This document shows, piece by piece, positions 10,845-20,852 of a stretch of DNA of 64,000 bases. Where the stretch lies: the NCBI GenBank assembly GCA_003650305.1, contig QMOV01000001.1, forward strand, positions 33,978-97,977, in the 5' to 3' direction. The translations under genes were made by a program, and so were the position numbers. The notes under the pieces were generated by a model. The model saw nothing but the letters and a program-made list of their open reading frames with translations, did not search any database and had not been told where the DNA came from. The stretch comes from Bacteroidota bacterium. GTDB lineage: Bacteria > Bacteroidota > Bacteroidia > Flavobacteriales > Flavobacteriaceae. The number at the start of each line of letters is the position of its first letter. Positions within the stretch are counted from its first letter, which is position 1.

Positions 10845-12635
10845 TTAGTGCTGAAGTTCTTCTTCTCCTTCTTTCAATGGAACATTTTGAGGTACAAAAT
10901 CTTCATCATGTCCTGGTTTACTATAATCGTAAGCCCAACGATGCACATGTGGAATCTCGCCTTCCCAGTTGCCATGAATATGTTTTATTGGTGCTGTCCA
11001 CTCTAAAGTTGTAGATTTCCAAGGATTTTGCACTGTTTTCTTTCCGTAGAAAATACTGTAGAAGAAATTCCATAAAAACACCAATTGTGCAACGCCTCCT
11101 ATTAAAGCAAATATAGTAATGATGACATTCACATCAGATAAATCATCAAATAGAGGGAAATTACTATTCGTATAATAACGTCTTGGTAATCCAGCCATTC
11201 CTATAAAATGCATGGGGAAAAATACACCATAAGCACAAATTGCAGTAATCCAAAAATGGACATAGCCTAAATTTTTATTAAGCATACGTTTAAACATTTT
11301 AGGATACCAATGATAGATGCCTGCAAACATGCCATACAATGCAGAAATGCCCATCACTAAGTGGAAGTGAGCTACTACAAAGTAAGTATCATGAACGTTA
11401 ATGTCTAAAGCACTATCTCCAAGAATAATTCCTGTTAAACCTCCTGAAATAAATGTAGAAACCAAACCAATAGAAAACAACATTGCAGGATTAAACTGAA
11501 TATTGCCTTTCCATATCGTGGTAATCCAGTTAAAGGCTTTAATAGCTGAAGGAATTGCAATTAATAAGGTAGTAAATGTAAATACAGAACCTAAAAATGG
11601 ATTCATTCCTGAAACGAACATATGGTGTCCCCAAACAATTGTAGATAAAAATGCAATTGCTAATATTGCAGCAATCATTGCACGATACCCAAAGATAGGC
11701 TTACGAGAATTGGTAGCAATAACTTCTGAAACAATACCCATTGCAGGTAGAATTACAATGTAAACTTCTGGATGTCCTAAAAACCAAAATAGATGCTCGA
11801 ATAATACAGGAGATCCTCCTTGATAGTGTAAGACTTCACCTTGAATAAATATATCAGACAAGAAGAATGATGTTCCAAAACTTCTATCCATTATTAATAA
11901 TAATGCTGCAGATAATAAAACTGGGAAAGATACTACGCCTATAATTGCAGTTACCAAAAATGCCCAAATGGTTAATGGCAAACGTGTCATAGACATTCCT
12001 TTTGTGCGTAAATTTATAATGGTAACAATATAATTTAACGAAGCTAATAATGAGGATGCTATAAATATTGCCATAGAAACCAACCATAAAGTCATACCCA
12101 TTCCAGAACCTGCTTGTGCTAATGGTAATGCGCTTAAAGGCGGATAAATAGTCCAACCTGCTGATGCTGGTCCAGCTTCAACAAATAGCGAAATTATCAT
12201 AACTACACTAGATAAGAAAAACATCCAATACGAAATCATATTAAGAAGTCCTGATGCCATATCTCTTGCACCAATTTGCAGTGGAATTAATAAATTACTA
12301 AACGTTCCGCTTAATCCAGCAGTAAGTACAAAGAATACCATGATTGTACCATGTATGGTTACTAATGCTAAATAAATATCGGCATCCATAACGCCATCTG
12401 GTGCCCATTTACCCAATAGTGCTTCAAAGATTACATTAGGTTCTTCAGGCCATGCAATTTGCATACGAATCATAAGTGACATTATTACACCAATAACTCC
12501 CATAATTGTACCTGTAATAAGGTACTGTTTTGCAATCATTTTATGATCTTGACTAAATATATATTTAGTAACAAAGGTCTCTTTATGATGATGTCCACAA
12601 TCGTCGTGTGCGTGAGTATCTGCGTGTTCTGACAT
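10845..12635 (-). CDS. ctaD: Cytochrome c oxidase subunit I (A-type)
   Basis: This is the catalytic subunit of a haem-copper oxidase, which reduces O2 to water at a haem/CuB centre and pumps protons across the cytoplasmic membrane. At 596 residues with about 12 TM helices it shows the CuB region GHPEVYIVILPAMG (His, Tyr and the D-channel Glu, as in A1-type enzymes), GHHMFVSGMNPFLG, and the haem ligands in YFVVAHFHLVMG. The N-terminus is His-rich (HADTHAHDDCGHHH), which could bind metal. It is last in the operon, 34 bases after ctaC, and is followed by the terminator at 10763. In F. johnsoniae this oxidase forms a supercomplex with ACIII (family knowledge). Confidence 0.96.
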   Translation of the reverse strand: MSEHADTHAHDDCGHHHKETFVTKYIFSQDHKMIAKQYLITGTIMGVIGVIMSLMIRMQIAWPEEPNVIFEALLGKWAPDGVMDADIYLALVTIHGTIMVFFVLTAGLSGTFSNLLIPLQIGARDMASGLLNMISYWMFFLSSVVMIISLFVEAGPASAGWTIYPPLSALPLAQAGSGMGMTLWLVSMAIFIASSLLASLNYIVTIINLRTKGMSMTRLPLTIWAFLVTAIIGVVSFPVLLSAALLLIMDRSFGTSFFLSDIFIQGEVLHYQGGSPVLFEHLFWFLGHPEVYIVILPAMGIVSEVIATNSRKPIFGYRAMIAAILAIAFLSTIVWGHHMFVSGMNPFLGSVFTFTTLLIAIPSAIKAFNWITTIWKGNIQFNPAMLFSIGLVSTFISGGLTGIILGDSALDINVHDTYFVVAHFHLVMGISALYGMFAGIYHWYPKMFKRMLNKNLGYVHFWITAICAYGVFFPMHFIGMAGLPRRYYTNSNFPLFDDLSDVNVIITIFALIGGVAQLVFLWNFFYSIFYGKKTVQNPWKSTTLEWTAPIKHIHGNWEGEIPHVHRWAYDYSKPGHDEDFVPQNVPLKEGEEELQH

Positions 12636-12669
12636 AATCTATATTTGTTTTATAATCTTAAGTTATCTT

Positions 12670-13740
12670 TTAATTTTGAACCAACGAATTTTTAAATAAT
12701 TTTTGCTCCTTTATCCAAGCATCATACTCCTCTTGTGTTTCCACAATAATTTTCATTTGCATATTGTAATGCGACTTACCACAAATTTTATTACACAATA
12801 ACAAGTAATCAAATTCGTAAGGCTCTAAAGGTTCTTCTCCTTTTTCGACTAAAGCTTTGCTGTTTTCTATTCGTATTCTATTAATATTAGCAACTTTGTC
12901 AATCATTTCAGGAGTTTGTCTCATCTCTGCAGTAGTTACTGTTGGTGTAAAACCAAATTGAGTAATCATGCCTGGAACACAATTCATCTGTGCTCTAAAA
13001 TGAGGCATATATGCAGAGTGTAAAACATCTTGCGAACGCATTTTAAATAGGACTAACTTACCAACTGGCAAGTGAACTTCTGTAGTAATTATATCATCTT
13101 GAGCATTAGGATCGGACTCATCTACACCTAAAATATTAGCTCTATTGATATCTATTAATCTAACATTTGCCATTCCTAAAGTATTGTCTGTGCCAGCGTA
13201 ACGAGCTTTCCAGTTAAACTGTTGAGCATATAATTCAATAACTAAAGGATCGTCTTCTTCGCTTACATTCATAATTTCATTCCATGTAAATAATCCATAA
13301 ATAATTAATCCTGCTAAAGTAATTGTTGGAATAATAGTCCAAATAAATTCTAACTTATCATTATCTGCATAAAACAATGCCTTTCTTCCTTTTTCTCCTT
13401 TATACTTAAACGCAAAATAATGTAATAGAAACTGTGTAATAGTTTGCACGAAAAAAATGAGTGACATTGAGATAATCATTAAATTATCTACTTTCACACC
13501 ATGTTCTGATGCTGCATTAGACATTAATGGTAAGTCTCCCCATTTTACAAAACATACAATTGTAATGATGTAAATGAAGGCTAAAAAGACCATCATTAAA
13601 TAACCATTTATTCTATTGTCTTTATCATTAGCCACTTGAGTATTCTCATTATTAGCATTTGCCAAATCAAAGATTTTGACCATTTGCCAAATTGCAACTG
13701 TAATAAATATTAAAACTATAATTGTTAATAAAGCAGTCAT
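12670..13740 (-). CDS. ctaC: Cytochrome c oxidase subunit II (CuA)
   Basis: Subunit II receives electrons at its periplasmic CuA centre and passes them to subunit I. The 356-residue protein begins with a TM helix, has two further TM helices (near 95-115 and 135-155), then the cupredoxin domain. CuA ligands are visible as VLHSAYMPHF and CNKICGKSHYNM (Cys, Cys, His, Met). The residue whose backbone carbonyl binds CuA is Lys here, where Glu is usual in mitochondrial-type enzymes. No haem c motif is fused, so electrons must come from ActE/ActA or a separate cytochrome. It lies between actF (28-base gap) and ctaD. Confidence 0.95.
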   Translation of the reverse strand: MTALLTIIVLIFITVAIWQMVKIFDLANANNENTQVANDKDNRINGYLMMVFLAFIYIITIVCFVKWGDLPLMSNAASEHGVKVDNLMIISMSLIFFVQTITQFLLHYFAFKYKGEKGRKALFYADNDKLEFIWTIIPTITLAGLIIYGLFTWNEIMNVSEEDDPLVIELYAQQFNWKARYAGTDNTLGMANVRLIDINRANILGVDESDPNAQDDIITTEVHLPVGKLVLFKMRSQDVLHSAYMPHFRAQMNCVPGMITQFGFTPTVTTAEMRQTPEMIDKVANINRIRIENSKALVEKGEEPLEPYEFDYLLLCNKICGKSHYNMQMKIIVETQEEYDAWIKEQKLFKNSLVQN

Positions 13741-13768
13741 TTTTGTGTTTCGTCTTTATTTAATTTAA

Positions 13769-15082
13769 TTAATAATGGAAATTTTCACTTTCTTTAATAA
13801 ACGGGTTTCTTTTTGCAAGAAGTGGTGCTTTTGTTAAAGCTATAAATACTATAAAAAGAAATAATCCTGCAAATAATAATACTGAACTTATCTCTGGAAT
13901 TCCAATATACCATCTATCTCCAACTGTTGCTGGCATAATCATATTGAATATATCTATATAATGACCTAATAATACTATAATACCAGTTAAAACTATAAAC
14001 CAAGGAACTCGTTTAAAATCGCTATTCATTAATAGTAAAAATGGAAAAATAAAGTTTAGAATAAGCATACCAAAAAATGGTAAATTATAATCTTCTATTC
14101 GTGTTACAAAATAAGTAACTTCTTCGGGAATATTAGCATACCAAATTAACATAAATTGAGAGAACCATAAATAGGTCCAGAAGATACTAAACCCAAACAT
14201 ATACTTGGCTAAATCATGTAAATGGCTATCGTTAACAAACTCTAAATATCCTTTAGCTTTTAAGAAAATTGCTAATAAGGCAATTACTGTAATACCACTT
14301 ACAATCATACTTGCAAATACATACCAACCAAACAATGTGCTAAACCAATGCGGATCTACACTCATTATCCAATCCCAAGACATCATTGACGATGTATAAA
14401 TATAGAACACTAAAAATGCTGCCGAAATACGGAATAATTTTTTAAAGTTTCTATTATCTTCGGCAGTATCTTGTGCTATCGAAAACTTACGTGCAAAATA
14501 TCTATACAAGCTCCATCCTCCAATAAATATTAATCCTCGAATAATGAAACCAGTCATGTTTAAAAATCCTGATTTATTTTGAATTAATTTATCATGTTCT
14601 ACAACTTCAGGATCCATCCAAACAAATAGGTTGTAATGTCCTATTGTACCAGAAGCAACTGCAATACCTAAAACGATTAATGCTCCAGGAAGTAAATATG
14701 CTGTAATGCCTTCCATGACTCTAAAAAGTACTGGAGACCAACCTGCTTGTGATGCAATTTGAATGGCGTAAAAAGCTAATACTCCAAGCGCAATCATCAT
14801 AAAAAAGAAAGCCGACACATAAAGTGCAGACCAAGGTCTGTTAGCTATTTGATGCTGAACATGTTTAGCATGCTCATCTGCTTTTTGTGCTTCTGTGTGC
14901 TCATCAATACTTGTTACAGTTGTTGTTTCTTCAGCATGATCACTACCATGTTCTTCTGCAAGTATTATTTTTACTTCATCTAAAGATTTATGAGATGTCA
15001 TGAAACCATACCCAACTCCTAAAAATCCTAATACCACTAAGATGATAGAAAATGTCTTTAATTTATTTGAAAACGTGTACAT
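13769..15082 (-). CDS. actF: Alternative complex III subunit ActF
   Basis: ActF is an NrfD-like integral membrane subunit of alternative complex III, the menaquinol:cytochrome c oxidoreductase that replaces bc1 in many Bacteroidota. At 437 residues it has about ten TM helices (first at 10-28) and a His/Glu-rich periplasmic segment at about 40-80 (EEHGSDHAEE...HAKHVQHQ). It sits 28 bases after actE and 28 bases before ctaC, in the conserved act-cta order. The His-rich segment is unusual and may bind metal (inference). The call rests on position and hydrophobicity pattern; no catalytic motif is diagnostic. Confidence 0.9.
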   Translation of the reverse strand: MYTFSNKLKTFSIILVVLGFLGVGYGFMTSHKSLDEVKIILAEEHGSDHAEETTTVTSIDEHTEAQKADEHAKHVQHQIANRPWSALYVSAFFFMMIALGVLAFYAIQIASQAGWSPVLFRVMEGITAYLLPGALIVLGIAVASGTIGHYNLFVWMDPEVVEHDKLIQNKSGFLNMTGFIIRGLIFIGGWSLYRYFARKFSIAQDTAEDNRNFKKLFRISAAFLVFYIYTSSMMSWDWIMSVDPHWFSTLFGWYVFASMIVSGITVIALLAIFLKAKGYLEFVNDSHLHDLAKYMFGFSIFWTYLWFSQFMLIWYANIPEEVTYFVTRIEDYNLPFFGMLILNFIFPFLLLMNSDFKRVPWFIVLTGIIVLLGHYIDIFNMIMPATVGDRWYIGIPEISSVLLFAGLFLFIVFIALTKAPLLAKRNPFIKESENFHY

Positions 15083-15110
15083 ATTGATATATAAACTTTA
15101 TCTAAACTTA

Positions 15111-15665
15111 TTATTGTAAATCTTCTTTTAATTTTAACACATATTCTACAACTTGCCAACGTTCTTCTTCATTAATTTGATTGGCATGAGAACCCATTGC
15201 ATTTTTGCCATAATATATTACATGATAAATACTGCCTGCTGTAATTGCTCTTGCAGCATCGTTATAACTTGGTATTCCGAGAATTTTTTCTCGCTTTACT
15301 AAATTACCTTGACCATCACCTTTAATACCATGACAAATACCGCAGTAGATGTTATATAATTCTTTTCCTTTTACTAAATCTACTTGTGTAGAATCTAAAG
15401 GACTCATCAATTCTAATTTTGCTCTTTCATAGTCTTCATTAGTATTTACATAATCAAATAATGAATATCCTCTTGCAATTGTTCTTTCGGCAGTTAACAT
15501 TGCCGATTGTTCTTCAGTAAAAACTTCGTATTCGCCATAGGTTTCATATCCTTCAGATTCATACATATCAGGAAAGAATTGATAATTAGGTCTTGTGTCT
15601 TTTTTACAAGAAAAAACCGAACTAATCATTACTCCCAATACAAATATTTTAATTAAGCTCTCCAT
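15111..15665 (-). CDS. actE: Alternative complex III subunit ActE, monohaem cytochrome c lipoprotein
   Basis: ActE is the monohaem cytochrome c of alternative complex III; it relays electrons towards the oxidase. The 184-residue protein begins with a lipoprotein signal peptide (SSVFSCKK, lipid-modified Cys at 20). It has one haem motif (CGICHG, residues about 108-112) and a later Met-containing segment (YYGKNAMGSHANQ) that could supply the axial ligand. The C-terminal helix (WQVVEYVLKLK) is typical of class I cytochromes c. Its gene starts 6 bases after actD ends. Confidence 0.94.
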   Translation of the reverse strand: MESLIKIFVLGVMISSVFSCKKDTRPNYQFFPDMYESEGYETYGEYEVFTEEQSAMLTAERTIARGYSLFDYVNTNEDYERAKLELMSPLDSTQVDLVKGKELYNIYCGICHGIKGDGQGNLVKREKILGIPSYNDAARAITAGSIYHVIYYGKNAMGSHANQINEEERWQVVEYVLKLKEDLQ

Positions 15666-15671
15666 AATATA

Positions 15672-16205
15672 TTAATGTGCTTCTTTATCTACTATATTAA
15701 TTTCAACTGCACCAGTTTCTTTAAGCAGGTTTTCTAACTCCTTTTCATTTCCATGAACAGCTAATTCCATCAAAAAATGATCGTCTGTAGTTCTTGGGTC
15801 AGGATTTTCAGCTTTTTTAAATGGCCACATTTTGCTTCGTAAATAAAATGTAATAACCATTAAATGAGCAGCAAAAAAAACGGTTAGCTCAAACATAATT
15901 GGTACAAAAGCCGGCATGTTTTCAATATAACTAAAACTAGGTTTTCCTCCTATGTTTTGAGGCCAATCTGTAATCATCATATAGTTCATCATCAAAACGG
16001 ATATGATTAACCCTATACAACCATAAATAAATGATGTAATTGCAATTCTTGTTGGTGCTAATCCCATTGCTTTGTCAAGCCCATGAATATGGAATGGTGT
16101 ATATATTTCTTCTATATGATGTCTTTTTGCCTTAACCTTTTTAACAGCAGCCATTAGCACATCATCGTCGTTATAAATAGCCTGAATTACTTTTGAAGAT
16201 TCCAT
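15672..16205 (-). CDS. actD: Alternative complex III subunit ActD (DUF3341)
   Basis: ActD is a small membrane subunit of alternative complex III with two TM helices (about 55-78 and 100-122 of 177 residues) and a conserved cytoplasmic N-terminal part. The DUF3341 look is clear in YTPFHIHGLDKAMGL and in the short loop containing GGKPSFSYIENMPAFVPI between the two TM helices. It starts 6 bases after the actC stop. It carries no cofactor motif and is taken to be structural. Confidence 0.93.
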   Translation of the reverse strand: MESSKVIQAIYNDDDVLMAAVKKVKAKRHHIEEIYTPFHIHGLDKAMGLAPTRIAITSFIYGCIGLIISVLMMNYMMITDWPQNIGGKPSFSYIENMPAFVPIMFELTVFFAAHLMVITFYLRSKMWPFKKAENPDPRTTDDHFLMELAVHGNEKELENLLKETGAVEINIVDKEAH

Positions 16206-16211
16206 ACTATC

Positions 16212-17672
16212 TTAGTTTTTTAAATTTTTAGAATTATCATCAACAATGTTTGATGTTCTCTTATCAACTCCAGTTCCTACTAAACTTTGTCCTGCATCTC
16301 TAATCTTTTTATAACGTTCGCCAGAAGATTTTAAAATTGTTTTTACTTCTGCTTGAGCAATTACTGGGAATGTTCTTGCATAAACTAAAAACAACAAAAA
16401 GAAAAATCCTATAGTTCCTATAAAAATTCCTATGTCAACAAATGTAGGTGAGAACTTTGTCCAAGATGATGGTAAATAATCTCTTGTTAATGAGACTGTT
16501 ATAATCACAAAACGTTCAAACCACATTCCAACATTTACTACAATTGAAATAACGAACGAAAACATAATACTTGTTCTTAACCTTTTAAACCACATTAACT
16601 GTGGAGAAAACACGTTACACGTCATCATCATCCAGTATGCCCAAGCATAAGGTCCAGTTGCTCTGTTTAAGAACGCATATTGTTCGTATTCTACTCCCGA
16701 ATACCAAGCAATAAATAACTCTGTCATATAAGCTACACCAACAATAGAACCTGTAATCATTATTACAATATTCATTAATTCGATGTGCTGCACTGTAATA
16801 TAGTTTTCCAAATTACACACTTTTCTCATTATAATAAGCAGCGTGTTTACCATAGCAAAACCAGAGAATACTGCTCCAGCTACAAAATAAGGAGGGAAAA
16901 TTGTTGTATGCCATCCTGGAATTACAGAAGTGGCAAAATCATAAGATACAATAGTATGTACTGAAAGTACGAGTGGAGTTGCTAAACCAGCTAGGACTAA
17001 AGATACTTCTTCAAAACGTTGCCAATCTTTAGCTCTACCAGACCATCCAAAACTTAATAAACTATATATTTTCTTTTGAAAAGGTTTTACTGCTCTATCG
17101 CGAATCATTGCAAAATCTGGTAATAATCCTGTCCACCAGAATACTAATGATACAGATAAATATGTTGAAATTGCAAATACATCCCAAAGCAATGGTGAGT
17201 TAAAATTAACCCAAAGCGATCCAAATTGGTTTGGAATTGGTAATACCCAATATCCTAACCAAGGTCGTCCCATGTGTATTATTGGAAATAAACCCGCTTG
17301 AATTACAGAGAAAATTGTCATTGCTTCTGCAGAACGGTTAATTCCCATTCTCCATTTTTGACGAAAAAGCAATAATACTGCCGAAATAAGTGTCCCTGCA
17401 TGACCTATACCAATCCACCATACAAAATTAGTAATATCCCAAGCCCAGCCAACGGTTTTGTTCAATCCCCAAGTACCAATACCAGTAGATATTGTATAAA
17501 TTATACAACCAATTCCCCAAATAAAAGCTGCAAGTGCAATAGAAAAAACAATCCACCAATGCTTATTTGCTTTCCCTTCAATAGGTCTAGCTACATCAAC
17601 TGAAACATCGTGGTACGATTTTTCTCCTGTAACTAAAGGTCTTCTAATAGGTGCTTCGTAATGAGACGCCAT
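16212..17672 (-). CDS. actC: Alternative complex III subunit ActC (NrfD-like)
   Basis: ActC is the NrfD/PsrC-type membrane subunit that carries the quinol-binding site of alternative complex III, next to the ActB iron-sulfur subunit. At 486 residues it has about ten TM helices. Conserved segments such as WWIGIGHAGTLISAVLLL, HMGRPWLGYWVLP and NFNSPLLWDVFAISTY are visible. It lies between actB (28-base gap) and actD (6-base gap). The soluble C-terminus after the last helix (about 435-486) is charged and probably cytoplasmic. Confidence 0.95.
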   Translation of the reverse strand: MASHYEAPIRRPLVTGEKSYHDVSVDVARPIEGKANKHWWIVFSIALAAFIWGIGCIIYTISTGIGTWGLNKTVGWAWDITNFVWWIGIGHAGTLISAVLLLFRQKWRMGINRSAEAMTIFSVIQAGLFPIIHMGRPWLGYWVLPIPNQFGSLWVNFNSPLLWDVFAISTYLSVSLVFWWTGLLPDFAMIRDRAVKPFQKKIYSLLSFGWSGRAKDWQRFEEVSLVLAGLATPLVLSVHTIVSYDFATSVIPGWHTTIFPPYFVAGAVFSGFAMVNTLLIIMRKVCNLENYITVQHIELMNIVIMITGSIVGVAYMTELFIAWYSGVEYEQYAFLNRATGPYAWAYWMMMTCNVFSPQLMWFKRLRTSIMFSFVISIVVNVGMWFERFVIITVSLTRDYLPSSWTKFSPTFVDIGIFIGTIGFFFLLFLVYARTFPVIAQAEVKTILKSSGERYKKIRDAGQSLVGTGVDKRTSNIVDDNSKNLKN

Positions 17673-17700
17673 AATTTTTTATAATTGTTACTTAATTAAT

Positions 17701-20700
17701 TTATGCTTCGTTTGTATTTCTAACTTTCGTTTGATATACTACATTTGGTTTTGTTCCCACGCTTTCCAATAAATGATAGGCTCTATCATCATCTTTCAAC
17801 GCAACAATATCGTCATGTTTATTATTTATATCTCCAAACATCATTGCACCAGAGCTACATGCTGCTGAACATGCTGTTGAAAATTCGTTTGGTTTTACTT
17901 CTCTTCCATCGCGTTTGGCATCAAGAATAGTTTTTTGTGTCATTTGAATACACATTGAACATTTTTCCATCACACCTCGAGAACGCACTACAACGTCTGG
18001 ATTAATTACCATACGTCCTAAATCATCATTCATATGGAAATCGAATTCATTATTCCCACTATATAAGAACCAGTTAAAACGACGTACTTTATAAGGACAG
18101 TTATTAGCACAATATCTTGTTCCTACACAACGGTTATATGCCATATGGTTTTGTCCTTGTCTTCCATGCGATGTTGCAGCAACTGGGCAAACTGTTTCAC
18201 AAGGTGCATGATTACAATGCTGACACATTATTGGTTGGAAAGCCACTTGAGGGTTTGCTGAAGGATTTTCCAATTCATCGAAAGCACTTAAAGTACTACT
18301 TAATCCTTTACTGTTATCTTGCTTCTCATCATCTTTACCAAAGGTGTCTTCAGATGAATAATATCTATCAATACGCAACCAGTGCAGATCACGACTACGA
18401 CGTATTTCTTCTTTACCTACTACTGGAACATTGTTTTCTGCATGGCATGCTATTACACATGATCCACATCCTGTACAAGCATTTAAATCTATCGATAAAT
18501 TAAAATGGTGACCTATTGAACGATCAAACTCATCCCAAAGATTCGCATCTGGTGAAGTTGCATCAATCATCTTATGATCTTTAGATACTTGTGGCATAGG
18601 ATTCCACTCTCTGTGATCTTCTGTGTTAAATACTTCTAGTGTTGTTTCGTGAATAATATCTCCACGACCCATTAACGTATTGTGTAACTGTACGCAAGCA
18701 AATTCATGTTTGCCAGAAGTAGCTTCAATCGTTACATTTTGTACAGTATTAAAATTTGTGTATAAAGGATATGCATTAACACCTGTTTGCATTTCGGTTT
18801 TTAACCCTTCGGTTCTTCCATAACCAAACGATAATCCTGCAGAACCTTTAGCTTGTCCTGGCTGAATCATTACAGGAACTTTTATGGTAACTCCATTAAC
18901 AGTAATATTTGCATATTTACCGTTTAGTCCTCCTGTAGCGTCATGTCTGTTTTCTGAAAAGAATGTGCTTTCTTCAAAATACAATCCTAATTCTTTAGCA
19001 TCTGCTTCAGAAATGGTTAAATAGTTGTCCCAAGTTGCTCTTGTTAAAGGATCTGGAAATTCTTGTAACCAAGGGTTATTTGCTTGTTGTCCGTCTCCCA
19101 TTCCTGTTTTAGGATATAGCGTAAGTTCAAATCCATTTGAAGCTGTAGAGGCTAATGCTCTTGCTGCTACTCCAACATTTACTATTGCATCAGATTCCGT
19201 AGAATCTTCAGCAAAACCTTGTGTGTTTTCATCAACTGAAGCGCTTCCAACAAATACACCATCGTGCAAAGCTTGATTCCAAGAACTACCATTTAAAATA
19301 TTTGTATTCCAGTTTTCTTTTATATAATCATGATAAGAAATGTCATTACCTATAATTGCCAATAACCCTTCTTGAAATTGTCTTGTATCAAATAAAGAAC
19401 GTATAGCTGGTTGCATTAAGCCATAATTACCTTTAGTCATTTCAATATCTCCCCAAGATTCTAGATAATGAGGTGTAGCACCAACATATTGAACACTTAA
19501 TGCTGTCTCATCAGCTTTCATAGTGAAAGTAACAGTTACATCTGTTTTTTCTAATCCAGAAGCAAAACTTGATGCATTTGGCAATGTGTACAATGGATTA
19601 ACTCCACTCATAATTACAGCACCAACAGTTCCAGCATTCATATCTGAAACTAACTTTGAGACTTCATTATCATTACCTTGTCTTGTTTTGATTACTGAAG
19701 CATTATTAAAAGCTTTACTGCCAAGAGTTTCATTAATAGCAAGCACAACACTTTGTGCATTTATATCTTGAATTCCTGTTATAACAACGGCATTGCTTCC
19801 AGCTTTAATTAATTGGGATGCAGCTTTATCGATTGCATCTTCAACATTAGCAGGAAGATTTCCTGAAACAGAACTGCCTGTAATTTTTTCATATAATTTT
19901 GCTAAAGCAACTTTTTGTTCGGTTGGTTTTAAAGGCACACGCTTATCTGCATTTGCTCCTGTTAAAGTCATGTTTGATTCAAACTGAATATGTCTTGACA
20001 TTTTTCCGTTGGTAGGAACACGCCCTTTTGCGTAACCTGAATCAAATCCACCACCTTGCCAATCTCCTAAAAAGTCTGCTCCAACAGAAACAATAGTACT
20101 TGCTTTAGAAAAATCGTAATTTACTAAACCACGCTCACCATATTTATTTTGGTAAGCTTCAACAGCTGAAGATTCTGAAATAGCATCATAAACTACATGA
20201 CGAACATTACCATATCTTTCTGCAAATTCTGAAATTAACTTTGATGTAGATGGACTTGCAAAAGTTTGAGTTAATAAAACAATATCTTTTCCACTATCCT
20301 TTAGCACGCTTAATTTTTGAGCTATTTCAGCATCGAAATCATCCCATGAAATAGCTTCGCCATCTTTTAAAGGACCTGCTACTCTAGTGCTATCATACAA
20401 ATCTAAAACCGAAGCTTGTACTCTAGCATTAGCGTTACTAGTTGCTAAGTCGTTATTTTTAATTTTTATTGGGCGACCTTCACGTGTTTTAACTAAAATA
20501 TTTGCAAAATCAAATCCGTTAGAAATTGCTGTTGCATAGTAATTTGCAACACCAGGAACAATTTGATCTGGTTGAACAACGTAAGGAATAGACTTAATTA
20601 CTGGTCCTTCGCAGGCTGCTAATGTTGCAGCTGCTGTGCTAAACCCAACATACTTTAAGAAATCACGACGTGAAGTAGAAGATGATTCTAAAGTATTTTT

Positions 20701-20826
20701 ATCGCCTAAAAATTCATCTACTGGAATCTCTTGCACAAATTCTTTATGCTTAAAAGCCTCAACCATTGAGCTGCTGCTTTCGTTTAGCTCTTCAACACTT
20801 TTCCAGTATTTCTTGTTTGATGACAT
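17701..20826 (-). CDS. actB: Alternative complex III subunit ActB, molybdopterin-like/iron-sulfur protein
   Basis: ActB is the large periplasmic subunit of alternative complex III; it takes electrons from the quinol site through iron-sulfur clusters. The 1041-residue protein has a Tat-type signal (SRRDFLKYVGF, Arg 53-54) followed by a lipobox (TLAACEG, Cys 72), so it is probably a Tat-exported lipoprotein. Residues about 75-740 resemble a molybdopterin oxidoreductase fold; in this family that domain carries no Mo cofactor. From about 783 come four Cys clusters (CTGCGSCVIAC, CQHCNHAPCETVCP, CVGTRYCANNCP, CSMC plus CSAAC), a 3Fe-4S/4Fe-4S relay. It is preceded by actA and followed by actC. Confidence 0.96.
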   Translation of the reverse strand: MSSNKKYWKSVEELNESSSSMVEAFKHKEFVQEIPVDEFLGDKNTLESSSTSRRDFLKYVGFSTAAATLAACEGPVIKSIPYVVQPDQIVPGVANYYATAISNGFDFANILVKTREGRPIKIKNNDLATSNANARVQASVLDLYDSTRVAGPLKDGEAISWDDFDAEIAQKLSVLKDSGKDIVLLTQTFASPSTSKLISEFAERYGNVRHVVYDAISESSAVEAYQNKYGERGLVNYDFSKASTIVSVGADFLGDWQGGGFDSGYAKGRVPTNGKMSRHIQFESNMTLTGANADKRVPLKPTEQKVALAKLYEKITGSSVSGNLPANVEDAIDKAASQLIKAGSNAVVITGIQDINAQSVVLAINETLGSKAFNNASVIKTRQGNDNEVSKLVSDMNAGTVGAVIMSGVNPLYTLPNASSFASGLEKTDVTVTFTMKADETALSVQYVGATPHYLESWGDIEMTKGNYGLMQPAIRSLFDTRQFQEGLLAIIGNDISYHDYIKENWNTNILNGSSWNQALHDGVFVGSASVDENTQGFAEDSTESDAIVNVGVAARALASTASNGFELTLYPKTGMGDGQQANNPWLQEFPDPLTRATWDNYLTISEADAKELGLYFEESTFFSENRHDATGGLNGKYANITVNGVTIKVPVMIQPGQAKGSAGLSFGYGRTEGLKTEMQTGVNAYPLYTNFNTVQNVTIEATSGKHEFACVQLHNTLMGRGDIIHETTLEVFNTEDHREWNPMPQVSKDHKMIDATSPDANLWDEFDRSIGHHFNLSIDLNACTGCGSCVIACHAENNVPVVGKEEIRRSRDLHWLRIDRYYSSEDTFGKDDEKQDNSKGLSSTLSAFDELENPSANPQVAFQPIMCQHCNHAPCETVCPVAATSHGRQGQNHMAYNRCVGTRYCANNCPYKVRRFNWFLYSGNNEFDFHMNDDLGRMVINPDVVVRSRGVMEKCSMCIQMTQKTILDAKRDGREVKPNEFSTACSAACSSGAMMFGDINNKHDDIVALKDDDRAYHLLESVGTKPNVVYQTKVRNTNEA

Positions 20827-20852
20827 ATATAATTAAATTAACTTCTTTATTA